From Parietichytrium sp. I65-24A (Eukaryota; Sar; Bigyra; Thraustochytrida; Thraustochytriidae): a DNA stretch of 64,000 nt. The stretch is taken from the NCBI GenBank assembly GCA_012862575.1, contig BLSF01000049.1, positions 248,001 through 312,000 of the forward strand. The letters are read 5' to 3'. Positions 50,101 to 60,800 of the stretch are shown piece after piece; positions within the stretch are counted from its first letter, which is position 1; each line of letters opens with the position of its first letter. The notes beneath the pieces are model-generated. The model was not told the origin of the DNA. It saw nothing but the letters and a program-made list of their open reading frames with translations, and searched no databases. The position numbers were made by a program, and so were the translations under genes.

Positions 50101-50595
50101 GTGCGTAAGGCGAACTTCAAAAAGTTCACCACGACGGGAACGCATTTCCCTCGGCACCCTAACCCGAACCCTCACACATCTGCCCTAAACCAGGGTATCT
50201 CCCCTCTCTTAACCTCTCATACCACCTTCTACCTCCCCGTCCCTCCACCAGTCATCCTACCCCCTACTACCCCATCCCCTAATCCCCCACCCCTCCACCC
50301 ACTTACCCTTCTCTACCCAAAACCTTACCCCCACGGATGGCACCGCCGTCCTAACCCCCACCCACCACAAACCATACCCACCCTAACCTCCCTCCTACCC
50401 ACCCCCTACCACCATCCCCCACACTACCGCGCCGTAGTAGCCCCAAGTACCGCCGAGCGTAGCACCTTTCGCTATGAAATTGTATGGCGGCTATTGAAAG
50501 TGGAAAGTAGATAGAAACACAGAGAGAAAGAGAGAGAGAGAGAGAAGGAGAGAAGAGTGCAGAGCGCGCGAAAGAAGACAGACAACGCAGGCACC
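47119..50595. other. Long intergenic region with several repeats and a possible gene remnant
   Basis: It holds a GGTT repeat (47338-47356), GAATTCAGAATTCAGAATC (48050-48071), a GGTACCGGTACT motif (48247-48262), a CTA/TAG-rich patch (about 48330-48600), a possible zinc-binding remnant (49137-49700, minus) and a C-rich CCCTAA/CACCC region (50150-50450) before uS19. I could not support a complete gene. Confidence 0.45.
50521..50555 (+). promoter_or_regulatory. GA tract upstream of uS19
   Basis: A GA-rich run on the coding strand 41-75 bp before the ATG. Further upstream lies a CCCTAA-containing pyrimidine-rich region. Confidence 0.4.
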
Positions 50596-51386
50596 ATGGT
50601 ACGTTGGCGAATGGCGAAGTGTATTGGCGTGTGATAGGAAGGTTGTGCGATGAGATGCTGCTTTCTCGCAGGTTTCATGGATCTTTGCGACGTGCTTTGG
50701 GAAGATCGGATCGCATGCTGGAGGGGATGAGTCGGTGGTTTGGCATGGCGGAGGATGTGTTGGGATCGCGAATGGAAGTGGCACTGACGGATGTGTGGAT
50801 GAATGGATGGATGAATGAATGAATGAATGCAGGCTGAAGAGGACAACCATGAACTTAGCTTGGAGGAGCAGGCGGCTCTCAAGAAGAAGAGAACGTTCAA
50901 AAAGTTCACCTACCGTGGAATTGACTTGGACAAATTGCTCGACCTGACCCATGAGGAGCTCATGCAGCTCGTGCACTCCCGTGCTCGCAGACGCTTTAAC
51001 CGCGGCCTCAAGAGGAAACCAATGGCTCTTATCAAGCGCCTCCGTAAAGCCAAGAAGGACGCTGCCGCCATGGAGAAGCCAGAGATTGTCAAGACCCACT
51101 TGCGCGACATGATCATCGTTCCAGAGATGATCGGATCTGTTGTTGGTGTGTACAACGGAAAGAGCTTCACCACCGTGGAGATCAAGCCAGAGATGACCGG
51201 CCACTACCTTGCCGAGTTCTCCATCACCTACAAGCCTATTTCCCACGGGTAAGTTTCCTTGGCTTTGTCTCAGTGATCATGCTGTGTTTAATATTATTGT
51301 GTCTTCTAACTCGAGATGTTGCTGTCTTTTTCAGTCGCCCTGGTATTGGAGCAACCAACTCTAGCCGCTTCATTCCTCTCAAGTGA
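50596..51386 (+). CDS. RPS15: Small-subunit ribosomal protein uS19 (RPS15), three exons
   Basis: Exon 1 is only the ATG (50596-50598). Exon 2 is 50833-51248 and exon 3 is 51335-51386. Introns are 234 and 86 bp, with GTACGT and GTAAGT donors. The product is 156 aa: [81 protein letters not shown], then [18 protein letters not shown] after intron 2. This is the conserved eukaryotic uS19, which sits in the 40S head and whose C-terminal tail reaches the decoding centre. An intron directly after the start codon is common in ribosomal-protein genes. Intron 1 ends with a GAAT repeat running into the acceptor. Confidence 0.95.
50599..50832 (+). other. Intron 1 of uS19, placed directly after the start codon
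   Basis: 234 bp, phase 0. The 3' end is a GGATGAAT/GAAT repeat that abuts the TGCAG acceptor in place of a pyrimidine tract. Confidence 0.85.
51249..51334 (+). other. Intron 2 of uS19
   Basis: 86 bp, GTAAGT donor and TTTTTCAG acceptor. Removal joins ISHG to RPGIGA. Confidence 0.9.
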
Positions 51387-52219
51387 GCGTAGTCATCCCT
51401 CTCATTAATAGAGCGAATGTGGTAAAACTTCTTTTTTCGAACTTATGGTGTCTCCTTTTCTTTCCTGTCTTTTCTTGTTTCTTTTGAGCTTATCTTGCGT
51501 TGAAGATTTGATGCCTACTGAACCTCTGGTGCTCAGTCGCAAGCCTTGAAGCAATGCGCTGCGACAGTTGTCTTCCCAAGGGTTCTTGAAAGTTGGACGC
51601 GATGAGACCGCCTCGCTTCTCATCATATTTGCGAGGCCCGCCTTGTACTTTGGACCTCCGGTCGTATTTTTGTGATTGGGGTCTCAGCTGGTTTTCCCTC
51701 TTTTCGCTTTTGCAAATCCCAAATATCCTCTTCTGAGAAAACAAAGTTCGCGTTACGAAATGCTCTTCGTGTGGCACGATTGGCGTGCTTTAAAAATCTC
51801 AACGAAGAAAAACAGAAGCTTCGATGTGGGCAAGAACAACCCATGCTCAATGAAGCATCTCTAAACTCAGCGCAAGCAAGCACTTTGAACTCGCAAAGAC
51901 CACAACGCCTACTCAGACAGTACCCGCCAGAAATAGCAGGTGTGGTGTTGTCGAACTTTCGGAAAGCTTGGATGCGACAAAAAATGAGCATGGGCACCTC
52001 TGAATAATTTATATTTCACCCGCCTTCGTGTGCTTGGTTCTTCCAGTGAGAAGAAGGAAGGAAAGAAAGAACGAAAGAAAGAAAAAGGAGGAAATGGAAA
52101 TGAAAGCTAATGGTAAAATGCAGGATGCAATCAGATACAGGTTAAAATATGGTGCGTGGTCGCGTCTGTGTGTTTGTGCGAATGAGTATAGTTTCTAAAA
52201 AGCCGGAATGTACACTTGC
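51387..52219. other. Gap between the convergent uS19 and Ndc80 genes
   Basis: Facing 3' flanks. A GAAAGAAAGAAAG repeat at about 52056-52085. Open frames near 51672-52007 overlap on both strands and match nothing I know. Confidence 0.45.
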
Positions 52220-54193
52220 TCAGTTGCTTGTCGTTGAGGAAAACTCGTTGACAAGAGCTTGCAGGTCATTGTATCGCTCGCCACAGAGGCTCCGGGCTTC
52301 GCCTGCTTTCCGCTGCAGGTCCTCCTCAAGCTCACGGAGAAGACCTCCAACGTTCTCTTGGTAAGCGCAACAAATCTCTAAAGCACGATTGATCTCTTCG
52401 TCGATGGCCGCCAGCTCTTCTTCGTTTGCTTGTTGGACCTTGTCCCACTCCGCCTCCATAGCCCTTGCTTTGATCTGAAGCTGCTGCAATGGAGCGTCAA
52501 GGGAGTCGCCCTCGATTTTGAGATGGTGAATCTCCTCCTCCACGCGCTCCATGTCCGCAGCGCAAACCGAAAGCTCGCGTTCCATGTCTTGCTTGCCGTC
52601 CTGGTACTGTTGCTCGATAGCCTCAATGCGCTGCTCCAATCCTTTGATCTCGGTGAGGAAGACTGATTTCTCTTCCTCGTTTTCGTCCACCTTTACACGA
52701 AGCTCCATAGATTCTGTTTTAATCTGGTGAATTCGGTTGTAGGATACCTCTTGGACCTGCTCAAGCCATGCAATGATACCGTTCACATCGAGCTTTGTGG
52801 ATTCTGAACCGTCCTTTCCTGCGCTGACGAGGAGGTTCGTGTTTTGGTCAAATTTAAGAACAATGTTTGCACTCTGCCGTCCGTTACTGTTATCCCCGTT
52901 CTGAACAAGCCGAAAGGACTTGGCGGTTTGATTGTATCGCTCGACAGTAGCATCTGTGTCTTGCTCGCGCTTGGCTATGGATGCTTCCATCTCCCAAACT
53001 TGGTTGCGCAGGTCATCTCGAGCCTCGAGAATTTTGGCTTTTGATTCCTCCAGAGCAGCTTTCTCTTGGTTCATCCGCTCCGCGTCCGCAGGGCTCAGCT
53101 CTTGCTCGTCGAGAACGCGTTGCACTTGGTCTTTTTGCTTCTGCGCAAGGCCCAGATCCGTCTCCTTCTCTTTGCACTCCATCTCGCGCTCTCGCACCTT
53201 GCTCTGCATGAATTCTTTGTTCTCTTCAAACTGGGCGATGACCTTGTCCCACTTGAGCTTGTCGCTCTGGAAATCTCTTCGGCGCTGTTCGAGGTCGGGT
53301 ATCAGACTTGTTGTCCCGTTTTCCTCCTCTAATTGCCTCATGAGACTCTCCTTGGTGGAAAGCGCGCGCTCGATCTCCTGGGACACCGCTTGTTGATCCT
53401 TCACGATCAGAGACTTGCGCTCCTCGTCCAGTTGCTCTTGATTAGCATCATCCCCTGCAAGGAAGTAAGCGTATGCCTTCTTCAAATACATAAAGAACTG
53501 CTTTTCGCTATCGAGTTCTTCTGCAGTAAGCTCCTCGTAATCCGTGACGCTCGTGCCGGCAAGCTCGTCGTACTCGAGGAGCTCCACCAACCAGACGAGC
53601 GAAGCCAAGAGAGCTGGCCAAGTGTGAGGGCTTCCAACTGCCGCGAGAGCAGTTTTGCTGATGTTGAATGGGTATTTAAGGCCTTTGTACATGAGCGTAA
53701 CTTCGTCAGCGAATTTTTCGCTTGGGCGGCGGTGCGGGTCAAGCAAGTTGAAGAGAAAGTGCACGACGTTCTCGAAGTCCTTGCCAGTCGGCCTGTGCAA
53801 AATCTTTGGCGAAATAGACTGATCATAGTTGTGCTCCACAAGAAAACGAATCAGGTTCTCGATCGAGTTTCGCATGAACGCTTTGTCGCCAATTGGTCGC
53901 GGGTCCGCCTTCAATGGCCCGCCCACTCCGCTCGGCGCCATCGACTTCCTGCGCATTCCAGACGCGGTAGACATCATCGATTGCCTCCTGCTCGCGCTGC
54001 TGACAGGCATCATGGACATCCGCTTGCTCTTCTTCGTTGCGGTCATCATGCCCCCCAACGAGTACCTCGGCACCGTCGTCCCCGGCCCGAGAGACATTCT
54101 GGCCCTGCTGACAGCCTTGTCCGTCGTTGGCGGCGACTTTTGAGCATTCAGCCTTGAGCTCGACACCCTCCCGAACGCAGCGCGAGTCTCCAT
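52220..54193 (-). CDS. NDC80: Kinetochore protein Ndc80 (HEC1)
   Basis: 657 residues from the ATG at 54193 (METRAAFGRVSS). The N-terminal tail (1-96) is basic and Ser-rich with RRQS, RRKS and KRMS sites of Aurora-kinase type. The calponin-homology domain is about 97-208: DPRPIGDKAFMRNSIENLI, SPKILHRPTGKDFENVV, LKYPFNISKTALAAVGSPHT then WPALLASLVWLVELLEY, the Ndc80 hallmark. The remaining 450 residues are coiled coil (LEQRRRDFQSDKLKWDKV, LKIEGDSLDAPLQQLQI), as expected for pairing with Nuf2 and ending at the Spc24/25 junction. A loop-like break near FRLVQNGDNSNGRQSANIV is followed again by heptads. Ndc80 binds microtubules at the outer kinetochore. Intronless. A GA tract on the coding strand lies about 200-280 bp upstream. 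Confidence 0.93.
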   Translation of the reverse strand: METRAAFGRVSSSRLNAQKSPPTTDKAVSRARMSLGPGTTVPRYSLGGMMTATKKSKRMSMMPVSSASRRQSMMSTASGMRRKSMAPSGVGGPLKADPRPIGDKAFMRNSIENLIRFLVEHNYDQSISPKILHRPTGKDFENVVHFLFNLLDPHRRPSEKFADEVTLMYKGLKYPFNISKTALAAVGSPHTWPALLASLVWLVELLEYDELAGTSVTDYEELTAEELDSEKQFFMYLKKAYAYFLAGDDANQEQLDEERKSLIVKDQQAVSQEIERALSTKESLMRQLEEENGTTSLIPDLEQRRRDFQSDKLKWDKVIAQFEENKEFMQSKVREREMECKEKETDLGLAQKQKDQVQRVLDEQELSPADAERMNQEKAALEESKAKILEARDDLRNQVWEMEASIAKREQDTDATVERYNQTAKSFRLVQNGDNSNGRQSANIVLKFDQNTNLLVSAGKDGSESTKLDVNGIIAWLEQVQEVSYNRIHQIKTESMELRVKVDENEEEKSVFLTEIKGLEQRIEAIEQQYQDGKQDMERELSVCAADMERVEEEIHHLKIEGDSLDAPLQQLQIKARAMEAEWDKVQQANEEELAAIDEEINRALEICCAYQENVGGLLRELEEDLQRKAGEARSLCGERYNDLQALVNEFSSTTSN

Positions 54194-54887
54194 TTCCTCA
54201 GCCCGCTGCACACAACGTGCAAAGCCCCCAAATCAACGCAAATCAACCAAACAATATAACGCAAACCAACGCAAATTAACGCGAAGCTACGCTACTCGAC
54301 CGAGATCTCACGATCTCACGATCTCACAATCCCACCAACCCAACACGACGGCCAAAACCCTTTCACTTTCAAACGTCCAGCTCCTTCGAAACTCTCTCTC
54401 TCTATCTCTCTATCTCTCTTTGTCTCTCTCTTCCACTTCTTCTTCTTCTCTCTAACTCTCTCTCTTTATCTCTCATTCGCCAACCGTGAGCTCTGCTTTG
54501 CAAGGGGGGAAAAAAAGGCTGACAAGAAATTTAAACATGTTCTGCGATGTAGGAACAAAGAACGCGTTCTCTCGGAGACTATACTTGCTTACTACTGTTA
54601 ATTTGTAAGCTTCTCTTGACAGATCTTGACAGTATGGTTGGTACCTCTGGCGGTAGTGGTGGAGGTACATGAGAGGGGTTCTGTAGTAAATGGTAGCTAG
54701 GAAGAGTGTGAAGGGAAGTGTGATGCCGCTCTTGTCACGGTTGTTGGAATGTGAACGGATGTGAACGGGGCAGAGTGTCCGTTTGCGAGAGTTGCAACTT
54801 GAACTTGGAAGAAACGCAGGCAGGACTGGTACATGACAAATTGGTTGCTCGTTCCAAAGTAAATATAATTACAATTGCAAAAGGGAT
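54194..54887. other. Ndc80 upstream region / 3' flank of the giant DENN gene
   Basis: An AACGCAAATCAAC repeat (about 54230-54285), ATCTCACG repeats (54302-54328), a CT-rich tract (54391-54475, GA for Ndc80) and a CTA/TAG-rich patch (about 54580-54710). No gene. Confidence 0.5.
54391..54475 (-). promoter_or_regulatory. GA tract (coding strand) upstream of Ndc80
   Basis: CT-rich run with CTAT and TTCTTC interruptions on the plus strand, about 200-280 bp before the Ndc80 ATG. Confidence 0.4.
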
Positions 54888-57800
54888 CTATCTTGGAAGA
54901 TCATGGTGCATATGTGGCGGAGCAAGGCCGCTGCCATTCATTTCGATGAAACTGTGCACATCGGCATGAATGTCCACTGCGTTTACGGTCTCGGTGGACT
55001 TTTCGGAGAGCTCATTCACTTTGTCCGCCAAGCGTTTGTGCCAAAAGAAGAGACCAGAATACAAGGAACTCAGGAATGAGTACTGGTGGCGCTCAAGACC
55101 ATCGTAAATCCGCATCACACGCGCGGCCTCCTTCTTATAGAAACGCTGGTAGTCGGTGTACTTCTCCTCTGCGTCCTGTTTACTCGCGAGAGCAGCTTCG
55201 TACCTGCGTTTCGCCGAGCTGATTTTCCTCTTTTTCCTATCCGCTGCGTTTTCCATTGTGAAAAAGTTCTTGTAATAGTCCTTTTGCTTACACTCTTTGA
55301 GATGGCGTTTTGCTTCTTCCACCTGCTCGTTGGCTTTGGCAAGCGCTGACTGAACCACCTGGCACTCCTTTTTTACCTTGGCTCGGATGCTTTGAATTTC
55401 ATTCAAGCGGCCGTGGCAGGTTACGACCATATCTTTCAGTGCTTTCATGAGCATGACGTCTGCGGATTCCAGGCACTGGCGCATTTCGCCGAGATGCTCA
55501 GACCATGTGCCCCTGACCGTTTCCATGGCAGCAAACAATGTGTTGACTTCACCACGCGCAGACTCCTTGGCTATGCCTTCGTCCAGGATCGCACGCAATG
55601 CTGCTCTTGACTCATCGTCCATCTCACCAATGTCCAGCTCGTGCGCATCCGCGTCACCTCCCAGATTCTCTTGGTCTTCTAGCACAGGGCTCATCTCCAC
55701 GAAGGCGGACGAACCATCCATGGCTGGAGACTCCGTCGAAGTCTCCAGAATTGTGGCGTTTTGAGACTGTGAAGGCTCGGAAGCAGAGGACATACCACCG
55801 CTTGATTGAGTCCGATCCAAGGTTTTGGAGCTTTCGTACTGGCTGTTGAACTCGCCATCCAAGTCACGAGGTGTGCGAGGCGTTGAAGCACCGTTTACAT
55901 CCTTTTCCCCGGTAGAGAGGCCTGCCAAATTTAGCGAGTTTGAGGACAGAGCCGAAGCGTAGCGGCCGCTTTCACCTTCTAAGCGAGGATCGTAAAGCCG
56001 CTTCTTCCTCTTTGCAGAACTATCGTCGGCAACCTCGGGGTCCTCCGTGTGCCGGCTGCTATTCTCGTCGCTCGCCGTGCTCTCTGCGTGAAGCGACGCA
56101 GAACTCTTTGATTTCGAAAATACCTTGAACCTGCCCTTGAGGCGGTCTCCAATCCCTTTAAAGCGATCCCTTCGTCTTCTTCGTGGCGCCGTGTTCAGCG
56201 TGGAGGCAATGTAATGTTTGTCCTTCTCACTGAGGCACAAAAGCGGATGCTCCCTCACCAAGTCAATAGACTGCAGAAAGAGCGAACGAAGTGTGGCCAT
56301 GCGATCCGGAAGGACCTCCAAGAGACTCTCGCAAATTGCCTTCGAGTGGAGAATGATGTTTTGGACATGGTAGTACCGCGACGGCCGACGCTCGCTCCAA
56401 AAGTGAGGATCCAAAGTTCCCTGCTCCCCATTCGAGTCAGTCAGCAGCATGCGCGCGAGGGACACGAAGGCGCTGTTGGAAGCCATGGCGGACTTGAGAT
56501 TGTTCGCCGCCTGCTGACTAGCAACATTAAACCCTATGCCTCGTTCCGACAGAAGCTTTCGCAGATCATTCCCAAGAACAAGATCCTCGACGGGCTTTGC
56601 GGCGTCTTTGTCCAGTTTTTCTGAATCGAAAAAGCCAGTTGCCTCCATCGCAGCCAAGTCGAGAACAGCGTCAGAATCCCCTTCGAAGAAAATAGGTTCC
56701 TCCGTTGTCTCCAGTGATTTTGGCGGCGGAGTCAAGAACGGAGAAAGGGCAAGGTGTTCGGCAATTTTCTTTTGAATCCCGTCAGCAAACTCTTGCAGAT
56801 ACTCGTGACAAGACGTGAGGGATTCCGTGTAGGCGGCCTGCATTTGCTCCAAAAGCTGCGAAAAGCAGGTGTTGTTCACCTCTCGCCTGGTATGATACAT
56901 GTCTTGCGCTTCTGTCAGTTGAAACGCAGACTTTTGCTTCAAGTCGCGTAGCTCAAATAGCCTCTTCTCCTGCACTTCGTCCATGGGCGACTTTTTCAAG
57001 TCTTTCTCGAAGTCAGCAGTTTCTTTGGCATACCTTTCGGCGAACTCCTTCGCCTTGCGCAGTTTCTCCTTTGCACTTTCAAGCTCGGCGTCGTATTTTC
57101 TCTTCTTCTTGACATGCACCATCATCTTGTATTTGAGGGTTCGTTTCGCAGTCCGCACGTTGGTGGATAGATTTCGGCACGTGGAGGCCATGTCCGTAAA
57201 CAGTCGGATGTCTTGCGTGAGACCACCAAACGTTTTTACAAAGAGATCGTCGAAAGGGTTGAACTCGGCGCGCTTTCGGAGGATGTCGAGCGGAATAATG
57301 TCTAGGTGGCTTGCGACTTTTTCCAACTCCTTCCACGTCCTTTTCTCAATTGCGCTGTACCCGGCTGTAAAGTGCTGCATCGTCCGCAGCCGAAAGGTGA
57401 GCTGGTTAAACCGCGCTAGGATTGTCCCCAAATCCCCCCACATGTGCCTCGCAAACGTGAGTCGACTTTCGTCTTGATCAGAGGCCACAGAGTGCACCGA
57501 GGAGTGTCGCCCGCGCTTGATAAGAGACCCTGCGTGAGTCCGGCGGACGGACTGTCCTTCGGCGTCAAAAAGGTCAAGCATCGCGTTTGAAGTTTCCGGT
57601 CCATCGCGTAGCACGTCCCCGGTGTCCGTTCCTCCTGATTGATCTCCGTGCGCTCTCCGAGTATCCAACGACACCTGGTCTACGATGGACGAGTTGCGAG
57701 CAAATGGGTCAAGCGCGCTTTGCAAATATTTGCGCGTTCGCTTGTCGAGCTCGTCGTGCTTTCGCATATCTTCATCTGCACTCACCTTGTTGATGATCGC

Positions 57801-60800
57801 CACCCTTTCGTCGATAGCTTCCAGCATATCCGTGCAAGAGGCTCGCTCATGCTCCACCAACGATTGCAGCGACGATAATGTATTTTGCACTCTTTCCCGC
57901 TCCATGCGCTCAAACAAAACCAATGCCTCGCGCATCATGCTTCGGTAGGCTTCCGTAACTTCAGTTAAGCTTTCGTAAGCAAGGTCTTTCGCCTCCTGCA
58001 GGGCCCTCTGGTCCGTGGCGAGCTGGGCAACTTTGATCGCCAAACGCTCTTGTCTTTTTTGCGCACGAAGCAACTTGTCGGCATCAGTTGATTTAAGTAC
58101 CGACTTCATGGTTCCCCTGAAACCCTGGGCATGGCTGAGTGTCATTTGACTGTCGGAGGATGGTTTACGTTCGACTTCTGATTGGAAAGTCGCACCAGGG
58201 GACGTCACGCTCGGAGGCGTCGGGGAAGACATTGGTGTTGCTACTCCGGACCCGGTTCCGGTGCCGACAGCATCCCCGCTCATCTTCATTGTAATTTCAC
58301 GAGACTCCTCCTGGGAACGCACTAGGTCTTTGCTGAGAGATTCCTTCTCATCCTCTTTTTTCGCCAGAGCGCTCTCCGCCCGGCGGAAGTTGTTGAGCGC
58401 ATTCTGAAGCCGGCGCTTCCCTTCAGCTCGCTCGGCCTCCCGTTCGTCCACAAAAGTTTGTAGGTCGACTTGCAAAGCTGCTGAGAGATTGACAAAGTAT
58501 TGATTAAGCTTTGCTCCCTCGTTCGTTACAATACTTGCGACCACTACAACACAGTCCCTCACGTTCGACAAGGCAGCCTGCAATGTGTTTTGTTTTACAG
58601 AAGCCCTATTGGATGGTTTGAAACCAAACTCGGTTTGCGTTGTTGCCTCCGTGAGGCGACTCGTGAGGTCCCGCGCCGCTACAACACGCGCAAATCCGAA
58701 GTCGTTTCCGGAGCCGTATAACTTGCCAATGGACTTGAACCACGCGATCCAATTTTCGTACACCCTCTCAAGCTCACCATCGGAACAGTTCTCGCTGGGC
58801 AGCTTTGGCAATCGCTCGGCGTACGGGTACTTTGCAGCCCGCACTTCAGATGACTCGCTGCTATTAGAGCTAACATGCTGTACTAGTCTGCGAGAGCTCT
58901 CTGCAGAGTGAGTTGGAGACCCAAGGAGCGTCGGCTTCGAGCTCTGAGGGGAAGAAAGGCTTTCACTTGAGCGCGCCTCTCCGTTTGGCGACGCAAGTTT
59001 GGGAGCTCTGGAAGGTGTTGTTGGAGACCGTAACCCATCTATCGCCGCTCGAGTAGCAAAGAGGAGGGGTTCGTTGAGGGCAAGTTCGAGTTTGGCAATC
59101 GTGTCGAGCCGTTTCCGAGAGAGATATCGCAAGAGGATATCTAAAAACTTTCGAAGCAGGTTCTGGACCTTGATTATTCTCCGCTTCTCATGCTTATGAA
59201 AAGTCTCCATGATTTCGGTGTTGGCATTGGTGAAATTACTTAGTTCTCGCTCCAGGGCGGCAACTTCCTGGGCAAACTCAAGCCGGCAAGATTCGAGGTT
59301 CCGGCTTGTGGCCACTTTTCTGTCTGCTATCCTTGCAAGGTCATACTTTGTGACGTGCATCATTGGTTTGTCCCTTTTCGCGTCGCCGTTAGAAGCTTGA
59401 TTCTTCAAGTTGTCCCCTTTGCCGCTACGTAGCGCATTATAGCGAGAATCGCTCAAAACGAGGTCTGCGAGATTTTCCACAAACATGCCGTGTGATACCC
59501 CAATAGCATCGGAGCTTCGGCGAACCTTGCCGCTTACCCCTGCAAACGCCGCATGACTTGGACGCGACAGAAAAGAGGATCGGCGAGAACTGCGGCGAAC
59601 CGGAGCGGCAAACTTGGCGCTCTGACTCGCAGAATTTTGAGCGGAAAATTCTGCCATGCGCGATTGCACTTCTGAAAAGGAGGCGAAAGAACTCCCCGTG
59701 ACACGAGAGCTGACAGACTCTTCTCGCAAGGATGACTGCGAAGAGCCAAAGAGCTCATTTTGACTGGAGAACGCTCTACGGGGAGAGAAACGGTCGTCGC
59801 TGCGCAGGAGGTTGTCGTCTGAAGAGGTAGGCGGCCCATCGTCCAAAGTCAGACCCTCCAGGTCGGGATCAAAGTGCTCAACAAAGTCGTGGGCGTCATC
59901 GTCGTCGTCCTTGTACCACTCTCTATCGGTCGACGTGTTGGAGTCGAGAGAGAGAATGGAGCGGTCCCCATCTGACCTCCCCGTGTGGGGCCCACCACCC
60001 AGCGACCGCTCCGAGCTGGGACTCGTTAAAAGGGCACCAAGGCGGGACGACGGGCTCCTCGGCGAGAAGGATTCCAAAGAATTCCGAATTCGCTCGCCCC
60101 CTGCCGTGTTGGGAGACAATGCACTGCCTGGCCGGGCTGCGCTGGCTGGCGAAAACATGTCAAAGACCCCATCGTTGGCCTTACCCGAGTGTATTGAAAC
60201 ATTCATAAAACGACGCGGAGTTTGCTGCGCCATGGCCTTCTCAATGTTTTGAGCCTTTATGCGCTCTTGAAGACGATTAAATTGAGCCTCCACGGCTTCC
60301 GATTGCTTCGTGGCCTCCTCTTTTCGTTTTTTGGCACGCTCCATGGAAGCCTTTCGGATGATAATATTATTCATATGCAGCTTTTCTGAGTCAATCAGGC
60401 CGTGATACTGCGACTTTAGGGCCCTGTAAATCTCGCGCAACGGAGAGCAGACCTCCAACGAAATTTCGTTGGCCATCTCGCCGATAAGATCTGCGAGTGC
60501 GTTCGTTTCGAAAGCAATGTTGTCCCACACATGCTCCCTAAGAAAAGGGTTGAGCTCGGACGACGTCTCAAAATACACCACCTTTTTGACGTTCGCGTCC
60601 GGACGGCGGCAAATTCGATGCAGAGCGGCCATGTAATTGAGCAAACCCGAGTGGATATTTTCAAGCATTTCGGTGAGTGTTTTGACGTCCTCAAGACCGG
60701 ACAAGGCGTGGCGTTTGACGAACTGGAATCGAGACTTGAATAGGCGCTGTTTGGTGTAAAAGTTGAGGTAGACCGACTCCAACACATGGGAAACTTTGTT

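Noticed and set aside
50599-50832. Possible box C/D snoRNA inside uS19 intron 1
   Set aside because: Ribosomal-protein introns often host snoRNAs, and GATGAG and CTGA are present, but there is no proper C box with terminal stem and matching D box spacing.
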